Below, piece after piece: positions 1-7,895 of a stretch of DNA of 10,541 nt. A model generated the notes under the pieces. It was not told where the DNA came from, did not search any database, and saw only the letters and a program-made list of their open reading frames with translations. The translations under genes and the position numbers were made by a program. Origin of the DNA: Polyrhizophydium stewartii (Eukaryota; Chytridiomycota; Chytridiomycetes; Rhizophydiales); assembly GCA_027604665.1 (NCBI GenBank), contig JADGIZ010000653.1, positions 1 through 10,541 of the forward strand. Direction: 5' to 3'. Within the stretch, counting starts at the first letter, position 1. Every line of letters starts with the position of its first letter.

Positions 1-1928
1 AACACCAGGCACCGCATCGACACGGTGCGCTGGGTCGCGCCAGAGGCATACGAGCGCGGATACTGGCCCGATCTGCCACTGGACGTGTTCTCGTTTGCCA
101 TGACGGCGCTCGAGATCCTGACAGCCAAGGTGCCGTTTGTCGAGCTGGCGCGCGACGACCATGTCCGCGCCAAGATCCGCAGCGGCGAGCGGCCGGCGCG
201 GCCAGGCGGCATCCCGGATGCGCTGTGGGCTCTGATCCAAGCCTGCTGGAGCCACGACCCGCAGACCCGGCCGACGTTTGGCGAGATCGTCGAGCGGCTC
301 GGCCCTGCCGTGCACGGGCCGGCGCCAGCAGACCACACGCTCGCTCTGCAGACGGCCGTCAGCCTCGCGCGCGGTCTCCGCCATCGGCTTGACACGGACG
401 TTGCGTCGTTCAACGCACAGGCCGCCGCGGCGCTCGTCGACCAGGTCGAGTGCGTGGCCGCGATGCTCGAGAACTGGGCGTCGGACGCATTCGGCTTCAC
501 GCTCGGCGACATGCAGGCGATCTCGAGCGTGCTCGGCGACATTGACCGCACGCTCGACGAGATGATGCGCAACAACCGGCTGCTGCAGGCGCTCAGCATG
601 TCGAGCGTCGCGGCCAAGCTCGACGAGCTGAGCAGGCGGCTTGTTGCGCTGCAGAAGGTAACGACGCCGTGTGATCGCGCACGGTGCACCTGCCGCGAGA
701 CTGACGCTCGCCGTGTGTCTGCAGTCGTCGCTGCCGAGCGACACGTTTGACGCGCACGCGGTCGCCAAGGCGATCGAGGAGGACGAGATGATGCTGCCGA
801 TCCTCGCCGAGGATCTGATGCAGATCCGCGAGCCTGGGTTCGACCTGAAGGGCCAGTGAGTCTGCTGTTGCGCACGCTCGCACGTCGGCACCATGGCATG
901 CTGATTCTGTCGGCCACAGACACCTTGAGACGCTTGTTGCCATCCAGCAGCACCAAGGCGAGCTTGTCGGCGTGATTCCAGAGGACAAGCGCTCGCAGAT
1001 GCAGCAGCTGATCGACAGGACGCGCGACGGCATTGTGTCGCAGACGGGCCAAGTGCAAGTCGTGCAGCAAGGATGGGTGCTGCTGCCCGAGCACATCTCG
1101 CTCGACGGCACGGTCAGCACGAGCGGCGTGCACCAGGGTCAGTGCAAGGGCGAGCCGGCGTCGTTCATGCCGATCCACGGCGACCTTGGCAACCAGTCTG
1201 TTCTGGACGCAGTCCAAGCCGAGGCGTCGCAGTGGCTCGCGCTGCGCCATGAGAACGTCCTGCGTCTGTTCGGCGTGAGCCTCGATCGTGACCAGCCGCT
1301 TGTTGCGACGTCTCGGTTCGTCAGCGACGTTGCCAGCTTCATTTGCAACAACAGCGGCATGGGTGCAGCGCAGCGCACGCAGATGATCCTCGGCTTTGCT
1401 CGCGGGATGCGGCACCTGCACGAGCAGCAGCCGCCTGTTGTGCACGGCAGCCTCACATCCGGCGCCGTGGTTGTTGGTGAGCGCAGGCGGGCTGCACTCG
1501 CGCAGAACCATGCCAGAGCTGACAGCCAGCGTGCTGCAGATGCCAGCGCGCATGTGTTTGTCTGCGACTTTGGCATCACGGCCATCAAGACGAGCCCAGC
1601 GGCCGACGAGCGATATGCAACCGAGCGCGAGCGGTGGCTGGCGTCGGAGGTGGCTGGCGCGCAGCACACGCCGAGCCGCGCGGCGGACGTCTTTGCGTTT
1701 GCGATGGTGGCCATTGAGATCCTGACCGGGGGCCTGCCGTTTGCGGACGAGGCGCCGAGCGCAATGATTGCCGGCGAGTGGATCTGCGACGGCGAGCGGC
1801 CCGAGCGGCCGGCGGGTGTCTCGGACGGGCTGTGGTCGGTCATTGTGGACTGCTGGCAGCAAGAACCCGAGAGTCGCCCTGCGTTTGGCGAGATTGTGCA
1901 GCGTCTGGAGTCGCTGGTTGGCATGTGA
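1..1928 (+). CDS. TKL kinase / pseudokinase multidomain protein, 5'-truncated by window edge
   Basis: This is the 3' end of a gene with exons 1-657, 725-855, 920-1476 and 1540-1928 (TGA), giving 577 C-terminal residues. All phases agree (0, 2, 1). Residues 1-101 are the C-lobe of a protein kinase, with WVAPE at 11-15, DVFSFAMTALEILT and the CW..DP..RP motif. Residues about 103-219 are helical and end in LDELSRRLVALQK, resembling the MLKL-type four-helix bundle. A linker (220-317) contains HLETLVAIQQ, matching RLETLLAIEQ in the downstream gene. Residues about 318-575 form a second kinase fold that looks catalytically dead: no GxGxxG loop, no Lys at the VAVK position (around residues 347-348), and HGSLTSGAVVV in place of HGDLKxxNVLI (catalytic Asp to Ser, Asn to Ala). 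The alphaC Glu (E364) and DFG (458-460) remain, and the APE motif reads ASE. The likely role is signalling through the pseudokinase under control of the upstream kinase (inference). TKL family membership is clear; substrate and location are unknown. Confidence 0.85.
856..919 (+). other. Phase-2 intron that joins the helical region to the pseudokinase
   Basis: Donor GTGAGT at 856 and acceptor CCACAG ending at 919, with a CTGAT branch-like site at 901. An apparent TGA at 857-859 falls inside the donor. Joining CA with A gives Gln followed by HLETLVAIQQ. The downstream gene has an intron of the same phase at the homologous place (2673-2758), followed by RLETLLAIEQ. This is why I treat 1-1928 as one gene rather than two. 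Confidence 0.85.
1083..1916 (+). other. Pseudokinase domain within the 1-1928 gene
   Basis: Aligned by eye with the first kinase of the downstream gene, the fold is kept: QAEASQWLALRHENVLRLFG against QQEAALWHPLRHENVLSLHG, then GFARGMRHLHEQ, DVFAFAMVAIEILTGGLPF and CWQQEPESRPAFGEIV. The catalytic positions are lost: the glycine loop is degraded to DGTVSTSG, no lysine lies near the VAVK site, HGD is HGS, and the loop Asn is Ala. DFG is intact, so residual nucleotide binding cannot be excluded. The domain is interrupted by one 63-nt intron at 1477-1539. Confidence 0.85.
1477..1539 (+). other. Phase-1 intron between catalytic loop and DFG (pseudokinase)
   Basis: Donor GTGAGC, branch-like GCTGACA near 1519, acceptor CTGCAG at 1539. 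Splicing gives AVVV-D-ASAHVFVCDFG. It occupies the same codon position and phase as the introns at 3328-3408 and 5909-6013. It is 63 nt, an exact multiple of three with no stop, so retention would insert 21 residues in frame. Confidence 0.85.
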
Positions 1929-2070
1929 CTGAGCGGTTGTTGGATTGAAGTCAGATCACTCGAAACGAATCGGCTTGCGCTGCCGGCCGTCCTCGTGCTG
2001 AGCCCACCAGGCCGCTTGGAGAAGCGTCGACACTGGCGAAATCCTTTCCACCCCTGCCGTCAAACCCGAG
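1929..2070 (+). other. Short intergenic region between tandem kinase genes
   Basis: These 142 bp run from the stop of the upstream kinase gene to the ATG of the next. They must hold the 3' UTR and terminator of the first gene and the promoter and 5' UTR of the second. I see no clear TATA box or canonical AATAAA. The spacing shows how compact the locus is. Confidence 0.6.
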
Positions 2071-4625
2071 ATGCTCGGCGAGACAGCCCCACCCCCGCAA
2101 GGCGACCCTAACAACCTCTCGCGCACCTACGTCCTGCTGAAAGTAGCCCAGCAGATCAAGGCAGCCGCTGATAGCGCCGCTGCCAACCGCGCCGCGGCTG
2201 AGCAGCTCGCCCGCCACGCCGTCGCTGCGGCAGGGTCGCTTGTCGCCGCCACCTCGGGCTCAGGCAACGAGACGGCCAAGCGCGAAGGCCTGCGTGTGCT
2301 CGGCGCCGTGCTGGACAAGGTCGAGGCGCTGCTCAAGAAGACGGCAGAGCGCAGCGTGCTGCAGCAGTTGCTGCTGCTGCATCCCACGGCTGGTCACATC
2401 AAGGAGCTCGAAGACGAGCTGTCGAACAATCTAAGGGTGCGGCACCCCTGCCGCCGCCTCGGGCAGACCAGCTCTGCCCTCGACTCGTGCTGACCCTTGC
2501 CTCCCGCGCTGGGCTGTGCGGCCCGTTCAATGCGATGGATGCAGGATCTTGGGCTCGCCGTGACGGTCCCCCTTGTTGTCGACCAGGCGATCCAGCTGGA
2601 CTCGGCGAACCTGACTCCTTTGTTCTTGCCGCTGATGGACAAAGCCGATAACAAGTTCGAGGTTGTCAGCGAGTGAGTTTCCACATCTGTCGGCTACACG
2701 GCCGAGACAAGGTCGTCGTTGCTGACCCTCTTGCACCGCCCCTCGCTGCACGGCGCAGACGACTCGAGACGCTGCTCGCCATCGAGCAGAACCGAGATGA
2801 AGTGGTGGCTCTTTTGCCCGCCAACATGCGCGAGCGCCTGCGCTCGCTGCTCGACGCCACGGCCGCAGACATTGTTGCATTCACCGGCCGCACCCTGAGC
2901 GCGCGTCAGGCATGGACGGTCTACCCGAGCGACGTGTACATTGTGCGCTCGCGGCAGCTCGGATCGGGCGGCTTTGGCGAGGTGTTCCGTGCTCGCTGGA
3001 ACGGCCGCGCCGTCGCCGTCAAGACGTTGGGCCGCCGACACGACGCCGAGGCCGATCGTGCGCTGCAGCAGGAGGCGGCGCTCTGGCACCCCCTCCGCCA
3101 TGAGAACGTTCTTTCTCTGCACGGCGTGTGCATCGATGCCGACGAGCCTTTCATTGTCATGCCGATGATGCTCGACAGTGTTGCCGCGTTTCTCGGTCGC
3201 TTCCCAACAGTCGGCGGTGATGTGCGGGCGGGCTTTATTTCCGGCATCGCGAGCGGCATGAAGTACTTGCACGGTCAGAATGTGCCCATCATCCACGGTG
3301 ATCTCAAGGCGGACAATGTGCTGATTGGTAAGTTCCTAGAGGTCATGTATGCACATCAACCCTTCAAAACCCGACTGACGCCAAGTATGCGTGCTTGTGG
3401 TAACGCAGACAACGAGTATCGTGTCTGCATTGCCGACTTTGGCATGGCGTTTGCCAAGGTGCAGTCGCAGGCGGACCCGCGGCGGCGTGGTGCGGCCGTA
3501 CGCTGGATTGCGCCGGAGCGCTTCAAGCGCGGATACAAGCTTGCGCAACCTTACGACGTCTTTTCGTTTGCGATGACGGCCATTGAAGTCATGACTGGCG
3601 CGCTGCCGTTCGCGGACGTGGTGGACGATGCGGCGGTTTCCGCGCTGATCAAGCGCGGCTCGCGTCCGCAGCGGCCCAGCGGCATGTCTGACGCCATGTG
3701 GGATATCGTTGTTGCCTGCTGGAACAAGGATCCCAGCGCGAGGCCGACGTTTGCGGGTGTGGTTGAGAAGCTCTCAAGCGTGCCGGCGGCGGTTCTCGAT
3801 CGCGATAGCGTGCAGTCAATGACCAACGTGGCTCTGGAGATTCAGGCCGAGCGCATCGCTGCTTCAGTTCAGGCGATCCTTGCGCGGTCGTCCAACCTCG
3901 GCGATGACGGCCCTGCTATCCAGGCGCTAGCGCATAATATCACCGCTGCGGCCAAGGCGCTTCTGCCCCGTGTTCGCGACGCCGAGGACGACATCGATAT
4001 CCGAGACGTCGACGCAATCGAGTCGCTCGCCAAGGAAGCCGCAGATCTAGCGGCGTCGGCCTCCAGCACCAGTGTCGGTCCGCACGCGGTCGAGCGCAAC
4101 AAGACGGCTGTGCAGATCGCGGAGCTGTCGCGCAGGGTGCACGAGATGCAAGAGTCAATGCATCTCCCGAGCGCCCCACAAGACGAAGACGCTAAAAAGC
4201 CTTCGACGCCGACACCCCAGGTACGACCCCGAGATGAATGGAGCCCAACATGTGCGACTGATGGATGTTGTGCTGAAACAATGACCTGATGACTGAGAGC
4301 AGGAATCGAGAGAGGAAAGGCTGGCCAGAATCCAGCAGCAGCTTGAGGAGGTCGAGAAGCTGGGACAGGGGCATGCGTCGCCGTTTAAACCATCCGAGCA
4401 ATCGGAAGCCGTGGATACGGTGGCACCAAGCAGTGTGCCGTGGTGGAAACGATTGTTCCGGATGCGAACACGCCCGTCGGAGGCTTCGTCGTCGACTACA
4501 ATGCTTCCCCCGCCAAGATATTCTGTGCCGCAGATGAAGCCACCTATGAGCGTAGCCGGATCGACTCCATCGGAGCTGGACCAGCAAATGCTAGAGCAGA
4601 TTTTGCAGCAGCAGCAGCAGATCTT

Positions 4626-4673
<48 letters not shown>

Positions 4674-6621
4674 AGTCCCGGCGAGGCCATCTCCGACCAT
4701 TAGCGAGTCAGCAGCGCCAGGGTCTGCGCCGCCGCCGCCACCACAGCGCCTTCCGCCGCCGCAGGCACCTTCACGGATACCCTCGCGGCCTTCGGCTGGG
4801 CCTCCTCCTCCGCCTCCGCCTTCTTCAACAGGAAGTATCTACACTGGCCCGCCTCCAAGGGCAGATGGCCAGATCCAGCCTCCAATGCTGCCGCCTTCCT
4901 CAACAGGAGGTGTCTACGATGTCCCGCCTCCAGGGACAGACACTCCGATTCGGCCTCCGGCGCGGCCCTCGACTCGACCGCCTTCCTCGACCGGGGGCCT
5001 CTACGATGGCCCGCCACCAAAGACGGATACTTCCCAGGAACCGCAGCACGGCTATGGCACTCAAGCGCCGCCTTCGCTTCCGACAGTGACGACCGAGTTG
5101 CCGTCAAAGACGCAGGAGTCGGTCACGGTGCAGCTCCCCGGCCCTGCTAAGCCCCTTGAAGATGCGCCGGGTTCCGATCAAAAGCGCAAACGCCGCACAG
5201 ACCAAGGCCAGCCGACTTTGGACTCGCCCGTCGTGGAGCAAGCCAGCGAGGTTGAGGAGGAGGACGATGATGACGACTTCGGCATCACCTTGATGGATGG
5301 CAAGCCCGTGGTCGAATCTGTCTCTATGGGCAATGCTGGTGACGATGACCTCGTGGAATACGACACGGAGATCATCAGCGAGAACGACGAGGGTGCGGGT
5401 AAAACTTCTCCGCAAGTCCCGGCCGGCGGGGAGGGCGGTGGCGGCGTCAGCGGTGGCGTGGCGCAGGACTCGAGCATGGCGGCACTCGCAACGATTGCCG
5501 TTGCCCGCAACCAAATCGAGGTGCTCAAGAGCCAGCCGCTGGGCAAGGGCGGATACGGCGAGGTGTACCGCGGACGCTTTGACGCCTCGACAGTTGCCGT
5601 CAAGCTGATCCGCGCCAAGCACCAGTCTGCGCTCCTGCCGATGCTGCGCAAGGAGGTTCTGGCGTGGTATCCCCTGCGGCACCGCAACATTGTGCCTCTG
5701 ATGCGCGTGTGCTTGGACACCGAGTGGCCGCTACTGCTGATGCCGCTGATGAGGGAGGATGCGCGGGACTTTGTGTGCAAGCGGCCGGATCTGAGCGTCG
5801 AGTCGCGCACGTGGATGCTGGGCCAGATTGCGCGCGGCATGGCGTACATGCACCAGAGCACTCCGCCCGTGATCCACGGCGACCTCAAGGCCAACAATGT
5901 GCTGATTGGTACGTGCGTGCGAACGTGTGCTGGTCTGGCAGACACGCTTGCACGCAGATGTGTTATGCTCTGCGAGTGATGCTGACGCTGCGACTGCTGC
6001 GCATGGCGTGCAGGCGAGGACGGAAGCGTATGCATTACCGACTTCGGCATGTCGTTTGTCAAGACATCGCCAACGGCCGACACGGTGCGGCGCACGCACG
6101 CGCTGCGCTGGGTCGCGCCTGAAGCGCACGATGTCGGGTACAAGCTCGACCTGCCATCGGATGTGTTTGCGTTTGCCATGACGGCCGTGGAGATCCTGAC
6201 GGGCGAGCTGCCGTTTGCCGAGGAGTCGTCGGACGAGATTGTCAAGGAGTGGGTGTTGGACGGCGAGCGGCCCTACCAGCCCAAAGGCACGCCCGAGTCG
6301 CTGTGGCAGATTCTCGACGACGCGTGGCACCACGATCCCGCTAAGCGGCCGGAGTTTAGCAAGATCGTTGAGATGCTCGATGCGCTGCCGTCGACCCCGA
6401 TCTCAGTCTCGGGCGAGGTGCCTGTCAAGGGCAGGATCCAGAACAATAGCGGCTTGAGCAGCGCCGTCGGAAGCGGATCGACGGCGGCAGACTCGAGGGG
6501 AAATGGTACGTTGGCCGTGATGGGCCAGATCTGTGCAGATCGCCTTCCGTGTTGGTTACTCTGCTGACACCTGCGGCCCCTGGTGCGGACTTTTGATGCA
6601 GCTGCGTCGATGCCAGCCTGA
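2071..6621 (+). CDS. Dual TKL kinase with MLKL-like helical N-terminus, polyQ and proline-rich insert
   Basis: Exons are 2071-2436, 2545-2672, 2759-3327, 3409-4220, 4303-5908, 6014-6505 and 6602-6621. They sum to 3993 nt with consistent phases, giving 1330 aa. Residues about 15-125 form an Ala/Leu-rich helical bundle ending KELEDELSNNLR-DLGLAVTV, resembling the MLKL N-terminal fold. Residues 126-225 are a linker with RLETLLAIEQ. Kinase 1 (226-478) has GSGGFG at 233-238, VAVK with K253, E270, HGDLKADN with D346 and N351, DFG 364-366 and WIAPE 387-391. A second helical region (480-600) contains IAELSRRVHEMQ. The insert has (Q)5 and (Q)15 runs (729-748), three PPSSTG-x-x-Y repeats (796-865), KRKRR (919-923) and an acidic stretch (941-950). 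Kinase 2 (1033-1284) has GKGGYG, K1059, E1076, HGDLKANN with D1152 and N1157, and DFG 1170-1172. Both kinases look active and are non-RD (HGD for HRD). The start is the first ATG of the open frame, 142 bp after the previous gene. Alternative: without the last splice, the protein ends at 6567. Confidence 0.85.
2437..2544 (+). other. Phase-0 intron at the end of the helical bundle
   Basis: Donor GTGCGG at 2437, CTGAC branch-like site at about 2489, and the next AG downstream is ATGCAG ending at 2544. Joining gives ELSNNLR-DLGLAVTV, a natural continuation of the last helix. The equivalent phase-0 intron in the upstream gene is 658-724, after LSRRLVALQK. Without splicing the frame stops at 2493. 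Confidence 0.75.
2673..2758 (+). other. Phase-2 intron before the first kinase domain
   Basis: Donor GTGAGT at 2673, branch-like GCTGACC near 2720, acceptor GCGCAG ending at 2758. The GTG at 2673 is therefore the donor and not a start codon. Joining GA with A restores Glu followed by RLETLLAIEQ, matching the intron at 856-919 in position and phase. Confidence 0.85.
3328..3408 (+). other. Phase-1 intron between catalytic loop and DFG (kinase 1)
   Basis: Donor GTAAGT, branch-like GACTGACG near 3373, acceptor ACGCAG at 3408. Joining gives NVLI-D-NEYRVCIADFG. It is 81 nt, a multiple of three with no stop, so an unspliced message stays in frame with 27 extra residues between the catalytic loop and DFG. 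Confidence 0.85.
4221..4302 (+). other. Phase-0 intron joining the kinase-1 half to the polyQ/kinase-2 half
   Basis: Donor GTACGA follows CAG at 4220; acceptor GAGCAG ends at 4302. Downstream codons read ESREERLARIQQQLEEVEKL, a charged helix that continues in the same frame into the polyQ region. Without splicing the frame stops at 4287-4289. This junction is what makes the two kinase domains one protein. Confidence 0.75.
4606..4671 (+). repeat. Coding CAG microsatellite, (CAG)5-ATCTTG-(CAG)15
   Basis: Five CAG codons (4606-4620), then ATC TTG, then fifteen uninterrupted CAG codons (4627-4671). They encode two glutamine tracts split by Ile-Leu, just after the helix-like ELDQQMLEQIL. No CAA codon interrupts the long run, so length variation between strains or alleles is expected. 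Confidence 0.97.
4813..5019 (+). repeat. Three degenerate proline-rich Tyr repeats (PPSSTG-x-x-Y-x-x-PPP)
   Basis: Copies are PPSSTGSIYTGPPP (Tyr805), PPSSTGGVYDVPPP (Tyr830) and PPSSTGGLYDGPPP (Tyr859), spaced 25 and 29 residues apart and separated by D-rich and P-rich spacers. Third-position differences between copies show that the peptide, rather than the DNA, is conserved. Confidence 0.9.
5909..6013 (+). other. Phase-1 intron between catalytic loop and DFG (kinase 2)
   Basis: Donor GTACGT, branch-like GCTGACGC near 5980, acceptor GTGCAG at 6013. Joining gives NVLI-G-EDGSVCITDFG. Position and phase are identical to 1477-1539 and 3328-3408, but this copy carries an in-frame TGA (5977-5979), so retention would truncate the kinase. 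Confidence 0.88.
6506..6601 (+). other. Probable last intron of the dual kinase gene
   Basis: Donor GTACGT, branch CTGACA near 6563, acceptor ATGCAG at 6601. Splicing ends the protein GNAASMPA with TGA at 6619-6621. Without it the protein would read through to TGA at 6565-6567. The strong signals favour splicing. Confidence 0.7.
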
Positions 6622-7008
6622 ACGCCATCTGATCGGGTTGTGCGTCCTGCACGCGGGGACATATTGGACGACTCTATAGGTCCCTGCCGGCAAACGCGAG
6701 CGGCCTCGCACAACGCGGCTCAGCCGGCGGCGTCGGCAGGCTGCTCACAGTAAAGCTCATTTTGTGGTCACTCTTGTGGGAGAGTGCGTTGTGGTTCCGG
6801 TCGCGGCCGGCAGGTTCTGCTGGATCGCAGGGAGCGTGAGACGATACAGCGCCACAAGAGCGACAATCGCGCTTGTCTCTGCCATGCGGGCCGTCGGCGG
6901 CTGCGGGGCGGGCGGGGATCTCGACCAGCGCACCTGATGAGACGCCGTGACTTCAGGCTGCCCAGAGCCGAGGCTGCAAAACTTTGCTTTGCCACACAAC
7001 CAGCGAGG
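6622..7008. other. Intergenic region, no gene recognised
   Basis: These 387 bp lie between the dual kinase and the cytochrome b561 gene and should hold the 3' UTR of the first and the promoter and 5' UTR of the second. A 9-bp inverted repeat, CTCTTGTGG (6771-6779) and CCACAAGAG (6852-6860), is present. A TATA-like CTATAGG sits at 6673. Neither can be assigned a function. Open frames here are short or in GC-rich shadow and have no recognisable product. Confidence 0.5.
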
Positions 7009-7895
7009 ATGATGTACACGAGGCTTGGCCTGCGACTGACGGTGTGGACGTACGTGGCGACGGTGCTCGCGACCGTGTACAACTCGCGGCCGCTGTCGCT
7101 CTTCTCGGCGCACCCGGTGTGCATGTCGCTGTTCCTGGCCGTTGGCGCCGAGGCGCTGCTGTCGTTCGAGCCGGTCATCCTCCGCAAGCGCGACGGCGGC
7201 CAGAAGCGCGCACCGCGCATGAGCCAGGTCGACCGCCACCGCGGCCTCATGTCGCTGGGCCTCGTCTTCCTGCTTGCGGGCTTTGCGGGTGCGTGGGCGC
7301 TGGGCGTGCGCTGCGCGGGAGGGGGGTGTGCGCGAGGCGAGGCGGCGAGGCGGCGGCTGCCGGCTGCCGGCTGCAGACACCTCGCAGCCGCGCTGTCAGG
7401 GAGGCTGGCGGGCACGGCCCGACCGCCGGGCACGGCGATTTGTGTGTGCCCGCACGCCCCGCACATGCCTCTGCGGCGGCCGTCCCCGAGGGGCCGGCGC
7501 ACGCTAACGGGCCGGCACACCCACGCACAGCCATCTACTACGCCAAGGAGGAGAAGAACCGCCCGCACTTCTCGACGACGCACGGCAAGTACGGCGTGGT
7601 GCTCGTCGGCTGGGGCATCGCGCAGATGGTTGCCGGCGGCGTCTTCCACAACTTCAACTTCCCGCGTACGCTGCTCAAGATCCACGGCATCGGCGGCATC
7701 GCCATGCTTGTCCTCACGGGCTGGTTCACGTACTTTACCCAGATCGACCGCGTCAAGGGCTGGTTCACCATGGCATCCATGAACATCCCGTATGCGCAGC
7801 TGGTGCCGTTCAGCGTCATTGCCAAGTACTCGCTCGGCGCCGCCACGGTGCTGCTGGCGCTCAACTACATGAACAACCGCCAGGGCCGCGCGTAA
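7009..7895 (+). CDS. Cytochrome b561-domain membrane protein (CYB561D1/D2-like)
   Basis: Two exons, 7009-7288 and 7531-7895, encode 214 aa, close to the roughly 220 aa usual for CYB561D2-type proteins. These transmembrane di-haem proteins pass electrons from ascorbate or a similar donor across a membrane, often serving ferric reduction. The four haem-ligand His are in family contexts: H35 in FSAHPVCMS, H77 in DRHRGL, H111 in TTHGKYG and H145 in LKIHGIGG. The segment FSAHPVCMSLF-x6-EALL is diagnostic. Hydrophobic segments at about 10-24, 36-54, 79-97, 112-130, 145-162 and 183-205 give six membrane spans. The start is the first of two adjacent ATGs; the first span follows at once, with no signal peptide. 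The gene converges on the WD40 gene, with 105 bp between stop codons. It has no evident functional link to the kinases. Whether it reduces iron in vivo is not visible. Confidence 0.92.
7289..7530 (+). other. Intron of the cytochrome b561 gene (242 nt)
   Basis: Donor GTGCGT at 7289, branch GCTAACG at about 7503-7509, acceptor CGCACAG ending at 7530. Phase 1: G plus CC gives Ala, joining LLAGFA-A-IYYAKEE across the third span. It is far longer than every other intron here and is strongly G/C-biased, with a GGGGGG run at 7321-7326 and repeated GCCGGCTGC. Confidence 0.9.

Noticed and set aside
972..1928. A separate 318-residue kinase starting at 972
   Set aside because: 972 is GTG rather than ATG, the frame extends upstream to a good acceptor at 919, and it includes a 63-nt intron.
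4813..5019. Tyr repeats as genuine SH2-docking sites
   Set aside because: The YDVP match is real, but SH2 readers are nearly absent from fungi, so I keep only the repeat itself as a finding.
5178..6245. Long minus-strand open frame (355 codons) opposite kinase 2
   Set aside because: It is the antisense shadow of a clearly coding kinase in GC-rich DNA, crosses that gene's intron, and shows no family motif.
6757..6885. 42-codon minus-strand frame with a mildly hydrophobic start
   Set aside because: No splice or promoter support, no recognisable similarity, and partly explained by the local inverted repeat; it could be real but cannot be supported.
6768..7685. Long minus-strand open frame opposite the cytochrome b561 gene
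   Set aside because: Antisense to exons with the four haem His and spans the GC-rich intron; its Arg/Ala/Pro-rich composition is typical of a shadow frame.
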